Notes under the pieces: model-generated | Told to the model about the DNA's origin: nothing | The model's input: the letters and a program-made list of their open reading frames with translations, nothing else | Databases searched by the model: none | Shown: piece by piece, positions 1-7,360 of the stretch | Position numbering within the stretch: position 1 is the first letter of the stretch | Layout of the letters: each line of letters starts with the position of its first letter | Program-made: the position numbers and the translations under genes | NCBI GenBank assembly: GCA_017408045.1 | Contig: JAFQVL010000003.1 | Span: 1-53,171 of the forward strand | From: Clostridia bacterium | GTDB lineage: Bacteria; Bacillota; Clostridia; Christensenellales; Borkfalkiaceae | DNA length: 53,171 nt | Direction of reading: 5' to 3'

Positions 1-1
1 A

Positions 2-112
2 TTCGACGGCGGAGCGCGTATCGAACGCTTTGCTTCGCAAAAGGATTTAAAGACGTATATGGAAAAATTGGACGAAACCATCAAAAACCGTCTGGAATTT
101 TTTACAAAGTAA
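2..112 (+). CDS. 3' end of an unrecognised protein gene (partial)
   Basis: Open frame running in from the left edge and ending in TAA at 110-112. The visible 36 residues begin FDGGARIERFASQ and end NRLEFFTK; they are charged and probably helical, with no motif I recognise. An intrinsic terminator follows 16 bases after the stop, which supports this being a genuine gene end. The 5' part lies outside the window, so no function is assigned. Confidence 0.6.
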   Translation, partial: FDGGARIERFASQKDLKTYMEKLDETIKNRLEFFTK

Positions 113-128
113 GATGCAATGCAATGAA

Positions 129-159
129 AACAGCCGCCTTTGTGGGTGGCTGTTTTTTT
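129..159 (+). terminator. intrinsic terminator of the left-edge gene
   Basis: A 10-bp stem (129-138 with 145-154, one G-T pair), a 6-base loop and a T-run to 159. It isolates the left-edge gene from the SipW module. Confidence 0.85.
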
Positions 160-241
160 AAGGCGTCGTAAAAGGTGGGGTAAGCACCATTTTTAATATA
201 TGTATTATTAAAAAATTTCTAAAAAAATTCGTTGGAAAGTA

Positions 242-271
242 TTGACAAAAGTTTTGCATAAGGTATATAAT
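242..271 (+). promoter_or_regulatory. sigma-A promoter of the SipW module
   Basis: TTGACA at 242-247, an 18-bp spacer and TATAAT at 266-271. The start codon of the first exported-protein gene is at 305, with AAGGAG at 291-296 between them. Confidence 0.8.
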
Positions 272-304
272 AGAGAAAATCCGTTATAAAAAGGAGATTA
301 TCAT

Positions 305-916
305 ATGAAAAAATTAGTTTTACTTATGGCTATGGCACTTACCGTTACCGTTGGCGGCGTATACGCTACTTGGACGTATACCCAAAATACCGACGTAGCT
401 GATGAAACGATCAACATGGCGATGAACTTGACGGACGTTGCGTACAGCGGTTCGTACGGCACCTATAAGATTGATAGGTCTAGCCTTACCCTGAAGATCG
501 ACCCCAAGCCGGGTACGACGCATACGACGGCTTTGTTGATTGAAGGCAACATCGTGATTACCTTCACGCCCAACTCGGTCGCTCCGGAAACGGTAAAGGA
601 AGAGGGCGTTGCCTCTACCTTCGAGTTTGGTTTGACGAATTCCAACTGGACGTTTGACGACGATACCACGGATGAAGTGGCTGCTAAGACTATCGTTACC
701 TTGGAACATGCTGAAAAGCACGATATTGCTTGGACGCGTGGCGCTGACGGCGTATTCACCTACACGCTTTCGGCTGATGATATTGCAGAGCATATCCGCT
801 TGACTGAATTCAACTTGGATACGAAAGTGAAGTACGATGCCTTCAACACGGCTTTGGGGCAAGGTCAAATCACCATCACGGTAAGCGACGGTCAGACTTC
901 CGCTGATTCTGAGTAA
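305..916 (+). CDS. SipW-cognate exported protein (TasA-like class)
   Basis: 203-residue exported protein. The N-terminus is a short Lys-Lys start, a hydrophobic core and the motif GGVYATWTY, which is the hallmark of signal peptides processed by SipW-type peptidases; cleavage is expected after the Ala of VYA, near residue 21. The mature part is Thr/Asp-rich and predicted to be mostly beta-strand, with no Cys and no C-terminal anchor, as in TasA/camelysin-type matrix proteins. I see no clear similarity to TasA itself beyond the leader. ATG 305 is fixed by AAGGAG 8 bases upstream. It is followed by a terminator and then the SipW gene, so its own consensus promoter may give it much higher expression than the peptidase. 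Confidence 0.8.
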   Translation: MKKLVLLMAMALTVTVGGVYATWTYTQNTDVADETINMAMNLTDVAYSGSYGTYKIDRSSLTLKIDPKPGTTHTTALLIEGNIVITFTPNSVAPETVKEEGVASTFEFGLTNSNWTFDDDTTDEVAAKTIVTLEHAEKHDIAWTRGADGVFTYTLSADDIAEHIRLTEFNLDTKVKYDAFNTALGQGQITITVSDGQTSADSE

Positions 917-936
917 ACCATAAAACAAATGCACGT

Positions 937-967
937 AAAAAGCCAGTCGAATCATGGCTGGCTTTTT
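937..967 (+). terminator. terminator between exported protein and sipW
   Basis: A perfect 10-bp stem (937-946 with 958-967) with an A-run before and a T-run at the end of the right arm. It may be a partial attenuator, because sipW begins only 28 bases downstream with no obvious promoter of its own. Confidence 0.75.
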
Positions 968-994
968 ATCCATTTTTACAAGTAGAGATGAGAA

Positions 995-2776
995 ATGTCT
1001 AAATTCGAGATTTATTCTCTGATTCTCTGTCTGATCGTATTCGTATTGTTGGTTGGGGTGTTTTCCTATTTCCTGACGATTATCGTCAAGCAAGCACTTC
1101 GACAGATACGCGGTGGCTTAGAGGATGAGGAGATTATAAAAGAATTTAATACGGTCAGCGAAAAAAAGCAGGGCAAGTTTGCTAAAATCTTCGACGGAAT
1201 TGTCAACGGCTTGCTGTGTGTTTTTTTCGCTGCTGTTTTTATTTCCTCTCTATACATAAACTGTACGCAGGACGTCTACATGGACAACGTGCCTACGTAT
1301 CGCGTGGTTTTAACCTCTTCCATGGAAACGAAGAACGAGAAAAACAAGTACTTGTTCGACAACCAGTTGGACAACCAGATCGCTGCGTTTGACCTCATCG
1401 CTACCTACAAGTTGCCCAAGGAAGAGGATTTGAAAATCTACGACATTATCGTTTACGAGATGGACGGAATATTGGTCGTTCACCGTATCGTCAACATTGA
1501 AGAGCCGAATGCATCCCACCCCAACGAACGCTATTTCTTGGTGCAGGGGGACGCTGTGGGACAACCGGACCGTTTCCCCGTTCTGTATTCGCAGATGAAG
1601 GGCATTTACAGAAACGAAAAAATCCCGTTCGTGGGCAGTTTCGTATTGTTCATGCAGTCGCCGGCGGGCTGGCTGTGTATGCTTTTGGTGGCGTTCACAA
1701 TCATCTGTACGCCTATCTTAGAGAAAAAGTTGCTGGAAGCAAGAAAGGCAAGGTACTTGCTCTTGATGCAGCAAGCGGAGATTGCCCCTGCGGAAGCTCC
1801 TGCGGAAACGTTTACGGAAATCCCTGCGGAAACACCTGCGCAAGTTCCTTCGGAAACGCCTATGGAAATCCCTACGGAAGTTCCTGCGGAAGTTCCTGCG
1901 GAAACGCTTACGGAAGTGCCTGCGGAAACGCTTACGGAAACGCCTATGGAAACCCCTGCGGAAATCCCTGTGCCCACTTCCAGATTTGCTGGATTTAAGC
2001 CGACCAAGACTTTCTACGAAAGGTTGGCGCTTTCGAGTGAACAGATGCAAAACCGATATCGACTTGTGGTGGATACCCTGTTGCGTATTGAAAACGTCCG
2101 TGTCATTGAAGGAAAAACGCAGCACACGTACAAATGGAAGACCCATTGTGTGGCAAGGCTGTTCTTTAAGGGCAAAACGCTGCACGTTGCCTTGGGCTTA
2201 GATCCCAAGGAGTATGAAAACCAAAAGTACGTCTTCGTTGACCTTTCGGAAACGGCAAAGCATCAAAATTACCCCACCTGCCTGAAATTGACCAGCGAAC
2301 GGCAAACCCGTTGGAGCTGCGAACTGATAGAAGAACTTGCCAAGAAAAAAGGTTTACCTCTCTTGGAAAAACCCGTACCCTTGGTTGAGGACGATGAAAA
2401 AGGCTTTGCTGGGCTGAAAGGCAGACGGAAACGCAAGAGCTTTAAGCGAAAATTAACGCTTTCGCCTCTCGCAAAAGAACGGTATAACGACCTCAAAGGG
2501 TACTTGAAAGCCGTCGAAGGAATTAGAGTCATTGAGGGACGGTATCAAATCACCTATAAATATAAAAACGTTCCCATCGTAAGATTTGCGATAAAGGGGA
2601 AGACGCTGAACGCCTATTTGGCTTTAGACCCGAAGGAATACGAGGATACGAAATACGTATTCACCGACGTTTCCGAGGTGAAAAAATACGCAAACTATTC
2701 GATGCGTGTGAAGGTAAGTTCGGCAAGACAAGTAAAATGGGTGAAAGAATTGATTGCTAAAATCATACCGCAATAA
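995..2776 (+). CDS. sipW: SipW-type signal peptidase I with duplicated C-terminal domain
   Basis: 593 residues, about three times a usual SipW. Membrane segments near 8-31 and 68-90 flank a Lys/Arg-containing loop; the catalytic part follows. Ser109-Met110 (in LTSSME), His163 (VVHRIV, in place of the bacterial Lys) and Asp186 (VQGDAV) form the ER/archaeal-type Ser-His-Asp set. A third membrane segment (about 223-241) puts the rest in the cytosol: a Glu/Pro repeat linker (264-327) and two homologous domains (339-449 and 481-591) sharing KGKTL, LDPKEYE and KYVF motifs. The duplicated domain has no function known to me. The gene lies between two genes for proteins with SipW-cognate leaders, so these are the likely substrates. 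The ribosome binding site is weak (GAGATGAG). The peptidase call is firm; the role of the tail is unknown. Confidence 0.88.
   Translation: MSKFEIYSLILCLIVFVLLVGVFSYFLTIIVKQALRQIRGGLEDEEIIKEFNTVSEKKQGKFAKIFDGIVNGLLCVFFAAVFISSLYINCTQDVYMDNVPTYRVVLTSSMETKNEKNKYLFDNQLDNQIAAFDLIATYKLPKEEDLKIYDIIVYEMDGILVVHRIVNIEEPNASHPNERYFLVQGDAVGQPDRFPVLYSQMKGIYRNEKIPFVGSFVLFMQSPAGWLCMLLVAFTIICTPILEKKLLEARKARYLLLMQQAEIAPAEAPAETFTEIPAETPAQVPSETPMEIPTEVPAEVPAETLTEVPAETLTETPMETPAEIPVPTSRFAGFKPTKTFYERLALSSEQMQNRYRLVVDTLLRIENVRVIEGKTQHTYKWKTHCVARLFFKGKTLHVALGLDPKEYENQKYVFVDLSETAKHQNYPTCLKLTSERQTRWSCELIEELAKKKGLPLLEKPVPLVEDDEKGFAGLKGRRKRKSFKRKLTLSPLAKERYNDLKGYLKAVEGIRVIEGRYQITYKYKNVPIVRFAIKGKTLNAYLALDPKEYEDTKYVFTDVSEVKKYANYSMRVKVSSARQVKWVKELIAKIIPQ
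1784..1972 (+). repeat. 12-bp tandem repeats coding a Glu/Pro linker in sipW
   Basis: About sixteen degenerate copies of a 12-bp unit close to CCTGCGGAAACG, each coding four residues of the type P-A-E-x. The repeat keeps other frames open, including an apparent Arg/Lys-rich minus-strand frame and a Gly/Cys-rich plus-strand frame; these are by-products of the repeat. Copy number is probably variable between strains. Confidence 0.85.
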
Positions 2777-2809
2777 AAAATACCGCAAAAACGGAAAGGA
2801 GGGAGGAAA

Positions 2810-3412
2810 ATGTTTCAAAAATCAAAGCGGTTTTTGGGCTTTTTAGCGGCTTGTTTGCTGCTCTCCTCCTTAGGCGGAGCATATGCGACCTGGCGTTTTG
2901 CGGAAAATCCCGCCGAGTCGACAAGCGGCTCGCAGTCGATTATGCTTTCCGAATTCGTTTGGCAGCCTGAGGAGATTCTGCCTTCGGTAACCCCCGGGCA
3001 AAATTTCTTAGATTTGTACGGCGCGATTTTGAATAACGTGAAGGCGGGGCTGAATTCGTCCAAGGGCGTGTTAGAGAATGCCGTCAACAAGTCGAATACC
3101 GGATTGGTGCATTGCAGCCAAAACGTGCAGGGCGGTAATTTGAAACACTTATTCATCACCGAGGCAACGCGTGAGTTGGATTTTATGATGGAGTACGTTT
3201 CCAACACGAATTATATCCTGTATATTTATAAAGAGGCGGATACCAACGGCGCGATGGGCGTCAGCCGAATTGAGGTATATAAAACAATTTTGACGCAAGA
3301 AAACGGCATTTGGGATGGGGAAGAAACGCAGTTTGGATATGCCACCTTGCAATATTTCCCGAACACCAGCGTCCGTGCAATCGACGTTTCTACTTGGTCG
3401 CGTACGTTATAA
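2810..3412 (+). CDS. second SipW-cognate exported protein
   Basis: 200 residues starting at an ATG with a strong AAGGAGGGAGG just upstream. The leader has basic residues, a hydrophobic core and LGGAYATWRF, the same SipW-type processing motif as the first exported protein (GGVYATWTY). The mature parts are otherwise dissimilar: this one has a single Cys in the mature part and is richer in Asn and Gln. It starts 33 bases after sipW and is probably co-transcribed with it; tandem terminators follow. The mature function is not recognisable; an extracellular matrix or fibre component is an inference from the secretion route. Confidence 0.78.
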   Translation: MFQKSKRFLGFLAACLLLSSLGGAYATWRFAENPAESTSGSQSIMLSEFVWQPEEILPSVTPGQNFLDLYGAILNNVKAGLNSSKGVLENAVNKSNTGLVHCSQNVQGGNLKHLFITEATRELDFMMEYVSNTNYILYIYKEADTNGAMGVSRIEVYKTILTQENGIWDGEETQFGYATLQYFPNTSVRAIDVSTWSRTL

Positions 3413-3437
3413 ACTTAAAAAACATAAAAGCAAAATA

Positions 3438-3476
3438 AACAGCCGAATATCCAAGCAGGACGTTCGGCTGTTTTTT
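3438..3476 (+). terminator. terminator of the SipW module
   Basis: A 10-bp perfect stem (3438-3447 with 3463-3472) followed by T residues to 3476. Confidence 0.85.
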
Positions 3477-3483
3477 ATACACG

Positions 3484-3509
3484 AAAGCCGCCTACGCAAG
3501 GCGGCTTTT
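3484..3509. terminator. second hairpin at the convergent gene ends
   Basis: A 9-bp stem (3484-3492 with 3500-3508) with TTTT on the plus-strand side, overlapping the last codons of the minus-strand XRE gene. It can act as a back-up terminator for the plus strand; on the minus strand it lacks a U-tract. Confidence 0.6.
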
Positions 3510-3750
3510 ATTCAATTTCTAAATTGTCAAGGTCGAAGATTTTATCGTCTAAAAATTCAATAACGGTCATATTTAGCCCTTTTGCAATCATCATCAAGGT
3601 GCTGAGGGTTATCGTTTTATTTCGTCCGTTCATAATGCATTGCATACTTCCGTGCTGTATCCCCGAGTCTTGCTCTAAGCGGTATTGAGAAATATTTTTC
3701 TCTTTTAACAATGCGGAAATGCGCGTGGCGACTGCGTTGTTGACTGTCAA
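3508..3750 (-). CDS. XRE-family helix-turn-helix regulator
   Basis: 80-residue, almost minimal DNA-binding protein. A five-helix XRE fold spans about residues 6-65, with the HTH at ISQYRLEQDSGI-HGSMQCIMNG and the typical TLMMIAKGLNMTVIEFL closing helix; the tail is short and acidic. It is transcribed divergently from the SLOG-type gene. The 169-bp region between them holds three copies of a CCTACA-ended dyad (see the operator entry), so it probably controls its neighbour and itself. The Shine-Dalgarno sequence is GGGGGAAGG. The ligand or signal is not visible. Confidence 0.85.
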   Translation of the reverse strand: MTVNNAVATRISALLKEKNISQYRLEQDSGIQHGSMQCIMNGRNKTITLSTLMMIAKGLNMTVIEFLDDKIFDLDNLEIE

Positions 3751-3784
3751 TTTACCTTCCCCCTAAAATGCGAAGATTTATCTG

Positions 3785-3901
3785 TGTAGTTTTACCTACA
3801 TATATATTGTAGCAATACGTTATCTAAAATATACGAAGGTATACCTACATAACGCTTGCTATTTTTTTATTCACGCGGTATAATAAGAAGGCAAACCTAC
3901 A
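3785..3901. promoter_or_regulatory. three dyad operator-like sites between XRE and SLOG genes
   Basis: Sites at 3785-3800, 3834-3849 and 3886-3901, each fitting nGwAG-N6-CTACA; all contain ACCTACA. Site 1 is a perfect TGTAG-N6-CTACA dyad, and site 2 has an inner GGTATACC palindrome. Starts are 49 and 52 bp apart, near five helical turns. Sites 2 and 3 bracket the SLOG promoter. They are probable XRE repressor operators; this is an inference from position and symmetry. Confidence 0.6.
3856..3884 (+). promoter_or_regulatory. promoter of the SLOG-type gene
   Basis: TTGCTA at 3856-3861, a 17-bp spacer and TATAAT at 3879-3884. One operator-like dyad lies just upstream of the -35 box and another just downstream of the -10 box. 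Confidence 0.7.
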
Positions 3902-3919
3902 TACCGGGGGAATAAATAT

Positions 3920-4649
3920 ATGGTGATAACCTTTTGTGGGCATACGCAATTCGTACCAACCGCGGATTGTTTTAATAGGATTATTTCTTTTTTAACCGAA
4001 AGGGTGGGGGATAAGCCGGTGAATATCTATCTTGGCGGCTATGGGGCTTTTGACCTCTTTGCGTATGATTGCTGTAAAAAGTACAAGGAGAGAAATCCTA
4101 ACGTTTCGTTGTACTATATTACGCCGTATATGCCCTCAAAAAGCCAAGAGGAAGATTTTGATGGGCGAAGGAAAAGATACGACGGAATTATTTATCCTGA
4201 GTTGGAGGATAAACCTAAAAGATTTGCAATTTTCTATCGAAATCAATGGATGGTAGATAGGGCGGATTGCGTAATTGCATACGTTGTGCGCACGTGGGGC
4301 GGGGCTTAAGCTGACAAGACTTGAACCTTTTAGGTTTTGACGGCGAGAAATCCCCTAACCGTGCAGGATTTCCTCTTGCAATACGGACGGTATTCCTGCG
4401 CGAAAATCCTTTCATTTAAGAGATTTCGCGCTCGTGAAAACTGCGTAGCATCTTAAAATAGGGATTTTGCGATGAATTTAGGCGGTGGCGACCGACGCCG
4501 TATCAGCATACTGCAAGGACGCAACCGTCTTAAAGGCGCGCAAAATAACATTTTAAGACTGAAAGGTTCAAGTCTTGTCAGCTTACGCGACCTATCAATA
4601 CGCGAAGAAAAAAGGGAAAGAGGTGTTTAACTTAGCGGCAGGTCTTTAG
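3920..4649 (+). pseudogene. SLOG-type nucleotide-binding protein gene, split by a MITE
   Basis: Residues 1-129 (3920-4306) read as a small SLOG/DUF1273-like protein: MVITFCGHTQF start, then the loop YLGGYGAFD typical of Rossmann-like nucleotide or ligand binding, then RADCVIAYVVRTWGGA. The frame stops at 4307-4309 at the junction with an inserted element. The missing C-terminus resumes in the same register after the element at 4584-4649 (YATYQYAKKKGKEVFNLAAGL). Removing the element and one TA copy rejoins the codons as GCT-TAC-GCG and gives a 150-residue protein. The truncated product lacks the last helix and strand and is probably inactive. It was probably regulated by the divergent XRE gene. 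Confidence 0.85.
4309..4583. mobile_element. 275-bp MITE with TA target duplication
   Basis: Perfect 22-bp terminal inverted repeats (4309-4330 and 4562-4583) beginning AGCTGACAAGACTTGAACC, flanked by a duplicated TA (4307-4308 and 4584-4585). No open frame for a transposase. Internal inverted repeats are present, for example 4527-4534 with 4552-4559. TA duplication and element size fit a non-autonomous IS630/Tc1-mariner-type element mobilised in trans; no partner transposase is in the window. Confidence 0.88.
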
Positions 4650-4715
4650 GATATAGTGCTTGCGAAAGAAAGCAGAAATCCCCTCAACTTTTTTACAAAA
4701 AACGGTTAAAAACGT

Positions 4716-4744
4716 TTTACATTCTTAAAAGAATGTGGTATTAT
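4716..4744 (+). promoter_or_regulatory. rpsO promoter with an 18-bp palindrome in its spacer
   Basis: TTTACA at 4716-4721, a 17-bp spacer and TATTAT at 4739-4744 (overlapping a TATAAT at 4742-4747). Positions 4719-4736 form a perfect palindrome, ACATTCTTA and its complement, filling the space between the -35 and -10 boxes. That is a typical operator position. Confidence 0.6.
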
Positions 4745-4757
4745 AATAGCAACGGCT

Positions 4758-4790
4758 GCAAAGCGCATCGATTCTCCACGGGCTGCTTTG
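4758..4790 (+). promoter_or_regulatory. possible structured leader of rpsO
   Basis: In the 5' leader CAAAGC (4759-4764) can pair with GCTTTG (4785-4790), while CCAC (4776-4779) competes for GTGG just after it. S15 autoregulates by binding its own leader in several bacteria; whether this is such a site cannot be told from sequence alone. Confidence 0.3.
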
Positions 4791-4826
4791 TGGTACGAGA
4801 TACATTCCATAGGAGGATAAAAAGAA

Positions 4827-5081
4827 ATGGAAAAGAACGAAATTATTGCAACTTATGCTACTCATGAAGGTGATACGGGTTCTCCCGAAGTGCAGATTGC
4901 GCTTTTGACGTACAGAATCAATCACTTGAACGAACACCTGAAAGCAAACAAGCAGGACAACCACAGCCGTCGCGGGCTTTTGAAAATGGTTGGTAAGCGT
5001 CGTGGTTTGCTCGACTATCTCAAGGATAAGGATATCACGAGATACCGTGCAATCATCGAAAAATTGGGTCTTAGAAAATAA
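4827..5081 (+). CDS. rpsO: 30S ribosomal protein S15
   Basis: 84-residue S15 (usual length 88-89, the N-terminus being slightly short). The core [21 protein letters not shown] and [14 protein letters not shown] is the conserved helix-loop-helix that binds the 16S rRNA central-domain junction early in 30S assembly. The start is set by AGGAGG at 4813-4818. The gene stands alone, with its own promoter and terminator, directly before pnp, the order seen in many bacteria. Confidence 0.97.
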   Translation: MEKNEIIATYATHEGDTGSPEVQIALLTYRINHLNEHLKANKQDNHSRRGLLKMVGKRRGLLDYLKDKDITRYRAIIEKLGLRK

Positions 5082-5087
5082 GCAACG

Positions 5088-5117
5088 AAAAGGGGCGTGT
5101 TTTTTGCGCCCCTTTTT
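5088..5117 (+). terminator. rpsO terminator
   Basis: AAAAGGGGCG (5088-5097) pairs with CGCCCCTTTT (5107-5116), with a T-rich loop and tail. Read-through into pnp is possible because no consensus promoter is evident between them. Confidence 0.85.
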
Positions 5118-5182
5118 ATCGTTATAAAGGGGGACGACGGAATCTTTTCCGCCGAAAGTAAACCGATATAACGGCATACCTG

Positions 5183-5200
5183 CTCCGTTAGGCGACGGAG
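5183..5200 (+). promoter_or_regulatory. small hairpin in the pnp leader
   Basis: CTCCGT (5183-5188) pairs with ACGGAG (5195-5200) about 50 bases before the pnp start codon. In enterobacteria a pnp leader hairpin is cut by RNase III and lets PNPase autoregulate; here that role is only suggested by position. Confidence 0.3.
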
Positions 5201-5247
5201 TGGGACAAGAACAAAAAAAGAATTACAGTATAAGGAGAAAAAAACAA

Positions 5248-7350
5248 ATGCCTAATTTAGAAAATGCAAAAGTGTTTAAGATGGACTATGCAGGCAGAGA
5301 ACTGACCGTAGAGCTTGGCAAGTATGCTGAACAAGCAAACGGCGCGTGCTTGGTTCGTTGCGGCGACACCGTGGTAAACGTAACGGTATGTATGGCTGAA
5401 AAGCCCAGAGAAGGAATGGATTTCTTCCCTCTGTCCGTTGACTATGAAGAAAAAATGTTCGCAGTCGGTAAAATCCCCGGCGGCTTCAAAAAGCGTGAGG
5501 GCAGGGCGTCTGATAAGGCGATTTTGGTCAGCCGTTTGATCGACCGTCCCATCCGTCCCCTCTTCCCGAAGGGAATTTTCAACGACGTAGTTGTGGTTGC
5601 TACCGCTCTGTCCGTTGATCCCGACATCGCTCCCGAGCCTATCGCAATGATCGGTTCGTCCGTTGCTCTGTCCATTTCCGATATTCCTTGGGCAGGCCCT
5701 ACGGGCTCGGTCATCGTTGGCTGCGTAGACGGCAAGTACGTCATCAACCCCACGGTAGAAGAAAAGGAAAAGAGCACCATTCACCTTTCCTTGGCTGGTA
5801 CGAAGGACGCTATCCTCATGATCGAGGCTGGCGCAATGGAAGTTACCGACGAAGAAATGGTTGGCGCGATTATGTACGGCCACGAAGAAATCAAGAAGGT
5901 TTGCGCTTGGATCGAAGAAATTGCAAAAGAAGCAGGCAAGCCCAAGATGGAAATGGAACTGTACAAGATCCCCGAAGACTTGGATGCGGCGGTTAAGGCT
6001 TACGGCTACGACAAGCTGTGTGCGGCTTTGGACACCTTCGACAGACAGGAAAGACAGGCTAGACAAAGCGCGGCTGAGGCAGAAATCATCGAACATTTTG
6101 CGGAAATCTATCCCGACCAGATGCGTGAAGTAAAGGATTCCATTTACTACATCGTAAAAGGTATCGTACGCGCGAAGATTTTTGAAAACGGCGTTCGTCC
6201 CGACGGCAGAACGTTGAAGGAAGTTCGTCCTATCTGGTGTGAACACGGGGTACTTCCTCGCGTACACGGCTCGGCTGTATTCACCCGTGGTCAGACGCAG
6301 GCGCTGACGACCTGTACCTTGGGTATGCTTGGCGAAGCGCAGAAGATGGACGGTTTGGACGAAGAAACCGAAAAGAGATATATGCATCAGTACAACTTCC
6401 CCGGCTACTGCACGGGCGAAGCTAAGGCTTTGAGAAGCCCCGGTCGTCGTGAAATCGGCCACGGTGCTTTGGCAGAAAGAGCGTTGGTTGCCGTTATCCC
6501 CAGCGAAGCGGAATTCCCTTATGCAATCCGCGTGGTATCCGACATCATGTCCTCCAACGGCTCGTCCTCGATGGCATCCGTTTGCGGTTCGACGATGGCG
6601 TTGATGGACGCAGGCGTTCCCATTAAAGCACCCGTAGCAGGTTGCGCAATGGGTCTTATCAAGGACGCGGAAACGGGCGAGTACGTAATCCTTACCGATA
6701 TTCAGGGCTTGGAAGACTTCCTTGGCGACATGGACTTCAAGGTAGCTGGTACGGAAAAGGGTATCACCGCTATCCAGATGGATATCAAGATTAAGGGTAT
6801 CTCCAAGGAAATTATGTTGGACGCAATCGCGCAGGCGCAGGACGCAAGACGTCATATTTTGGGCAAGATGCTGGATTGTATCCCCGAAGTTGCTCCTCAG
6901 CTTTCCTTGTATGCTCCGAAGATCATCTCTTTCCAGATCAACCCTGAAAAGATTGGCGACGTTGTCGGCAAGCAGGGTAAGGTCATCAACAAGATCATCG
7001 AACAGACGGGTACGAAGATTGACATTGAAGACGACGGTACGGTATGCGTAGCTTGCTTCGGCGACGTTGCAAATGCAGAGCGCGCGAAGGCAATCATTCA
7101 GTCGATTGCACACGATCCCGAAGTGGGCGATATGTTCGTAGGCGAAGTTGTTCGCGTGCTTTCCAAGGTAGGCGCTTTCGTAGAAATCGCACCTGGCAAA
7201 GACGGTATGGTGCACATCTCCCGCTTGTCGGAAAAGAGAGTGAACCAGGTAGAGGACGTACTCAACATCGGCGATAAGGTTAAGGTAGAAATCGTGAAGA
7301 TCGGCGATAAGGGTATCGACCTGAAGTTGCTTGAAAAGTACGAAGACTAA
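5248..7350 (+). CDS. pnp: polyribonucleotide nucleotidyltransferase (PNPase)
   Basis: 700-residue phosphorolytic 3'-5' exoribonuclease of mRNA decay. Two RNase PH-like domains (about 1-140 and 310-540) flank a helical linker; the second carries SSNGSSSMASVCGSTMAL and the active-site surroundings. The first has DRPIRPLFPKG. A KH domain (GDVVGKQGKVINKI, about 555-615) and an S1 domain (about 622-692) close the protein. The ATG at 5248 (MPNLENAKVF) is chosen over an in-frame ATG 48 bases upstream because AAGGAG at 5233-5238 is correctly spaced and other PNPases begin there. A terminator follows. Confidence 0.97.
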   Translation: MPNLENAKVFKMDYAGRELTVELGKYAEQANGACLVRCGDTVVNVTVCMAEKPREGMDFFPLSVDYEEKMFAVGKIPGGFKKREGRASDKAILVSRLIDRPIRPLFPKGIFNDVVVVATALSVDPDIAPEPIAMIGSSVALSISDIPWAGPTGSVIVGCVDGKYVINPTVEEKEKSTIHLSLAGTKDAILMIEAGAMEVTDEEMVGAIMYGHEEIKKVCAWIEEIAKEAGKPKMEMELYKIPEDLDAAVKAYGYDKLCAALDTFDRQERQARQSAAEAEIIEHFAEIYPDQMREVKDSIYYIVKGIVRAKIFENGVRPDGRTLKEVRPIWCEHGVLPRVHGSAVFTRGQTQALTTCTLGMLGEAQKMDGLDEETEKRYMHQYNFPGYCTGEAKALRSPGRREIGHGALAERALVAVIPSEAEFPYAIRVVSDIMSSNGSSSMASVCGSTMALMDAGVPIKAPVAGCAMGLIKDAETGEYVILTDIQGLEDFLGDMDFKVAGTEKGITAIQMDIKIKGISKEIMLDAIAQAQDARRHILGKMLDCIPEVAPQLSLYAPKIISFQINPEKIGDVVGKQGKVINKIIEQTGTKIDIEDDGTVCVACFGDVANAERAKAIIQSIAHDPEVGDMFVGEVVRVLSKVGAFVEIAPGKDGMVHISRLSEKRVNQVEDVLNIGDKVKVEIVKIGDKGIDLKLLEKYED

Positions 7351-7360
7351 TCGAATGAAA

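Noticed and set aside
1782..2201. Arg/Lys-rich small protein frames across the sipW repeat
   Set aside because: They arise because a 12-bp repeat stays open in every frame; no ribosome binding sites, and they overlap the clear sipW frame.
3920..4309. Intact 129-residue SLOG protein
   Set aside because: The stop codon is formed at the element junction, and the missing C-terminal residues are found in register beyond the MITE, so the gene is disrupted.
4310..4560. Small protein gene inside the MITE
   Set aside because: No frame of useful length with a ribosome binding site; the interior is made of inverted repeats.
4562..4583. tRNA gene suggested by GGTTCAAGTC (T-arm-like)
   Set aside because: The sequence is the terminal repeat of the MITE; no acceptor stem, D arm or anticodon arm can be built around it.
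5257..7215. 652-codon open frame antisense to pnp
   Set aside because: It lies fully within pnp on the other strand and its translation shows no recognisable family; the codon bias of pnp keeps this frame open.
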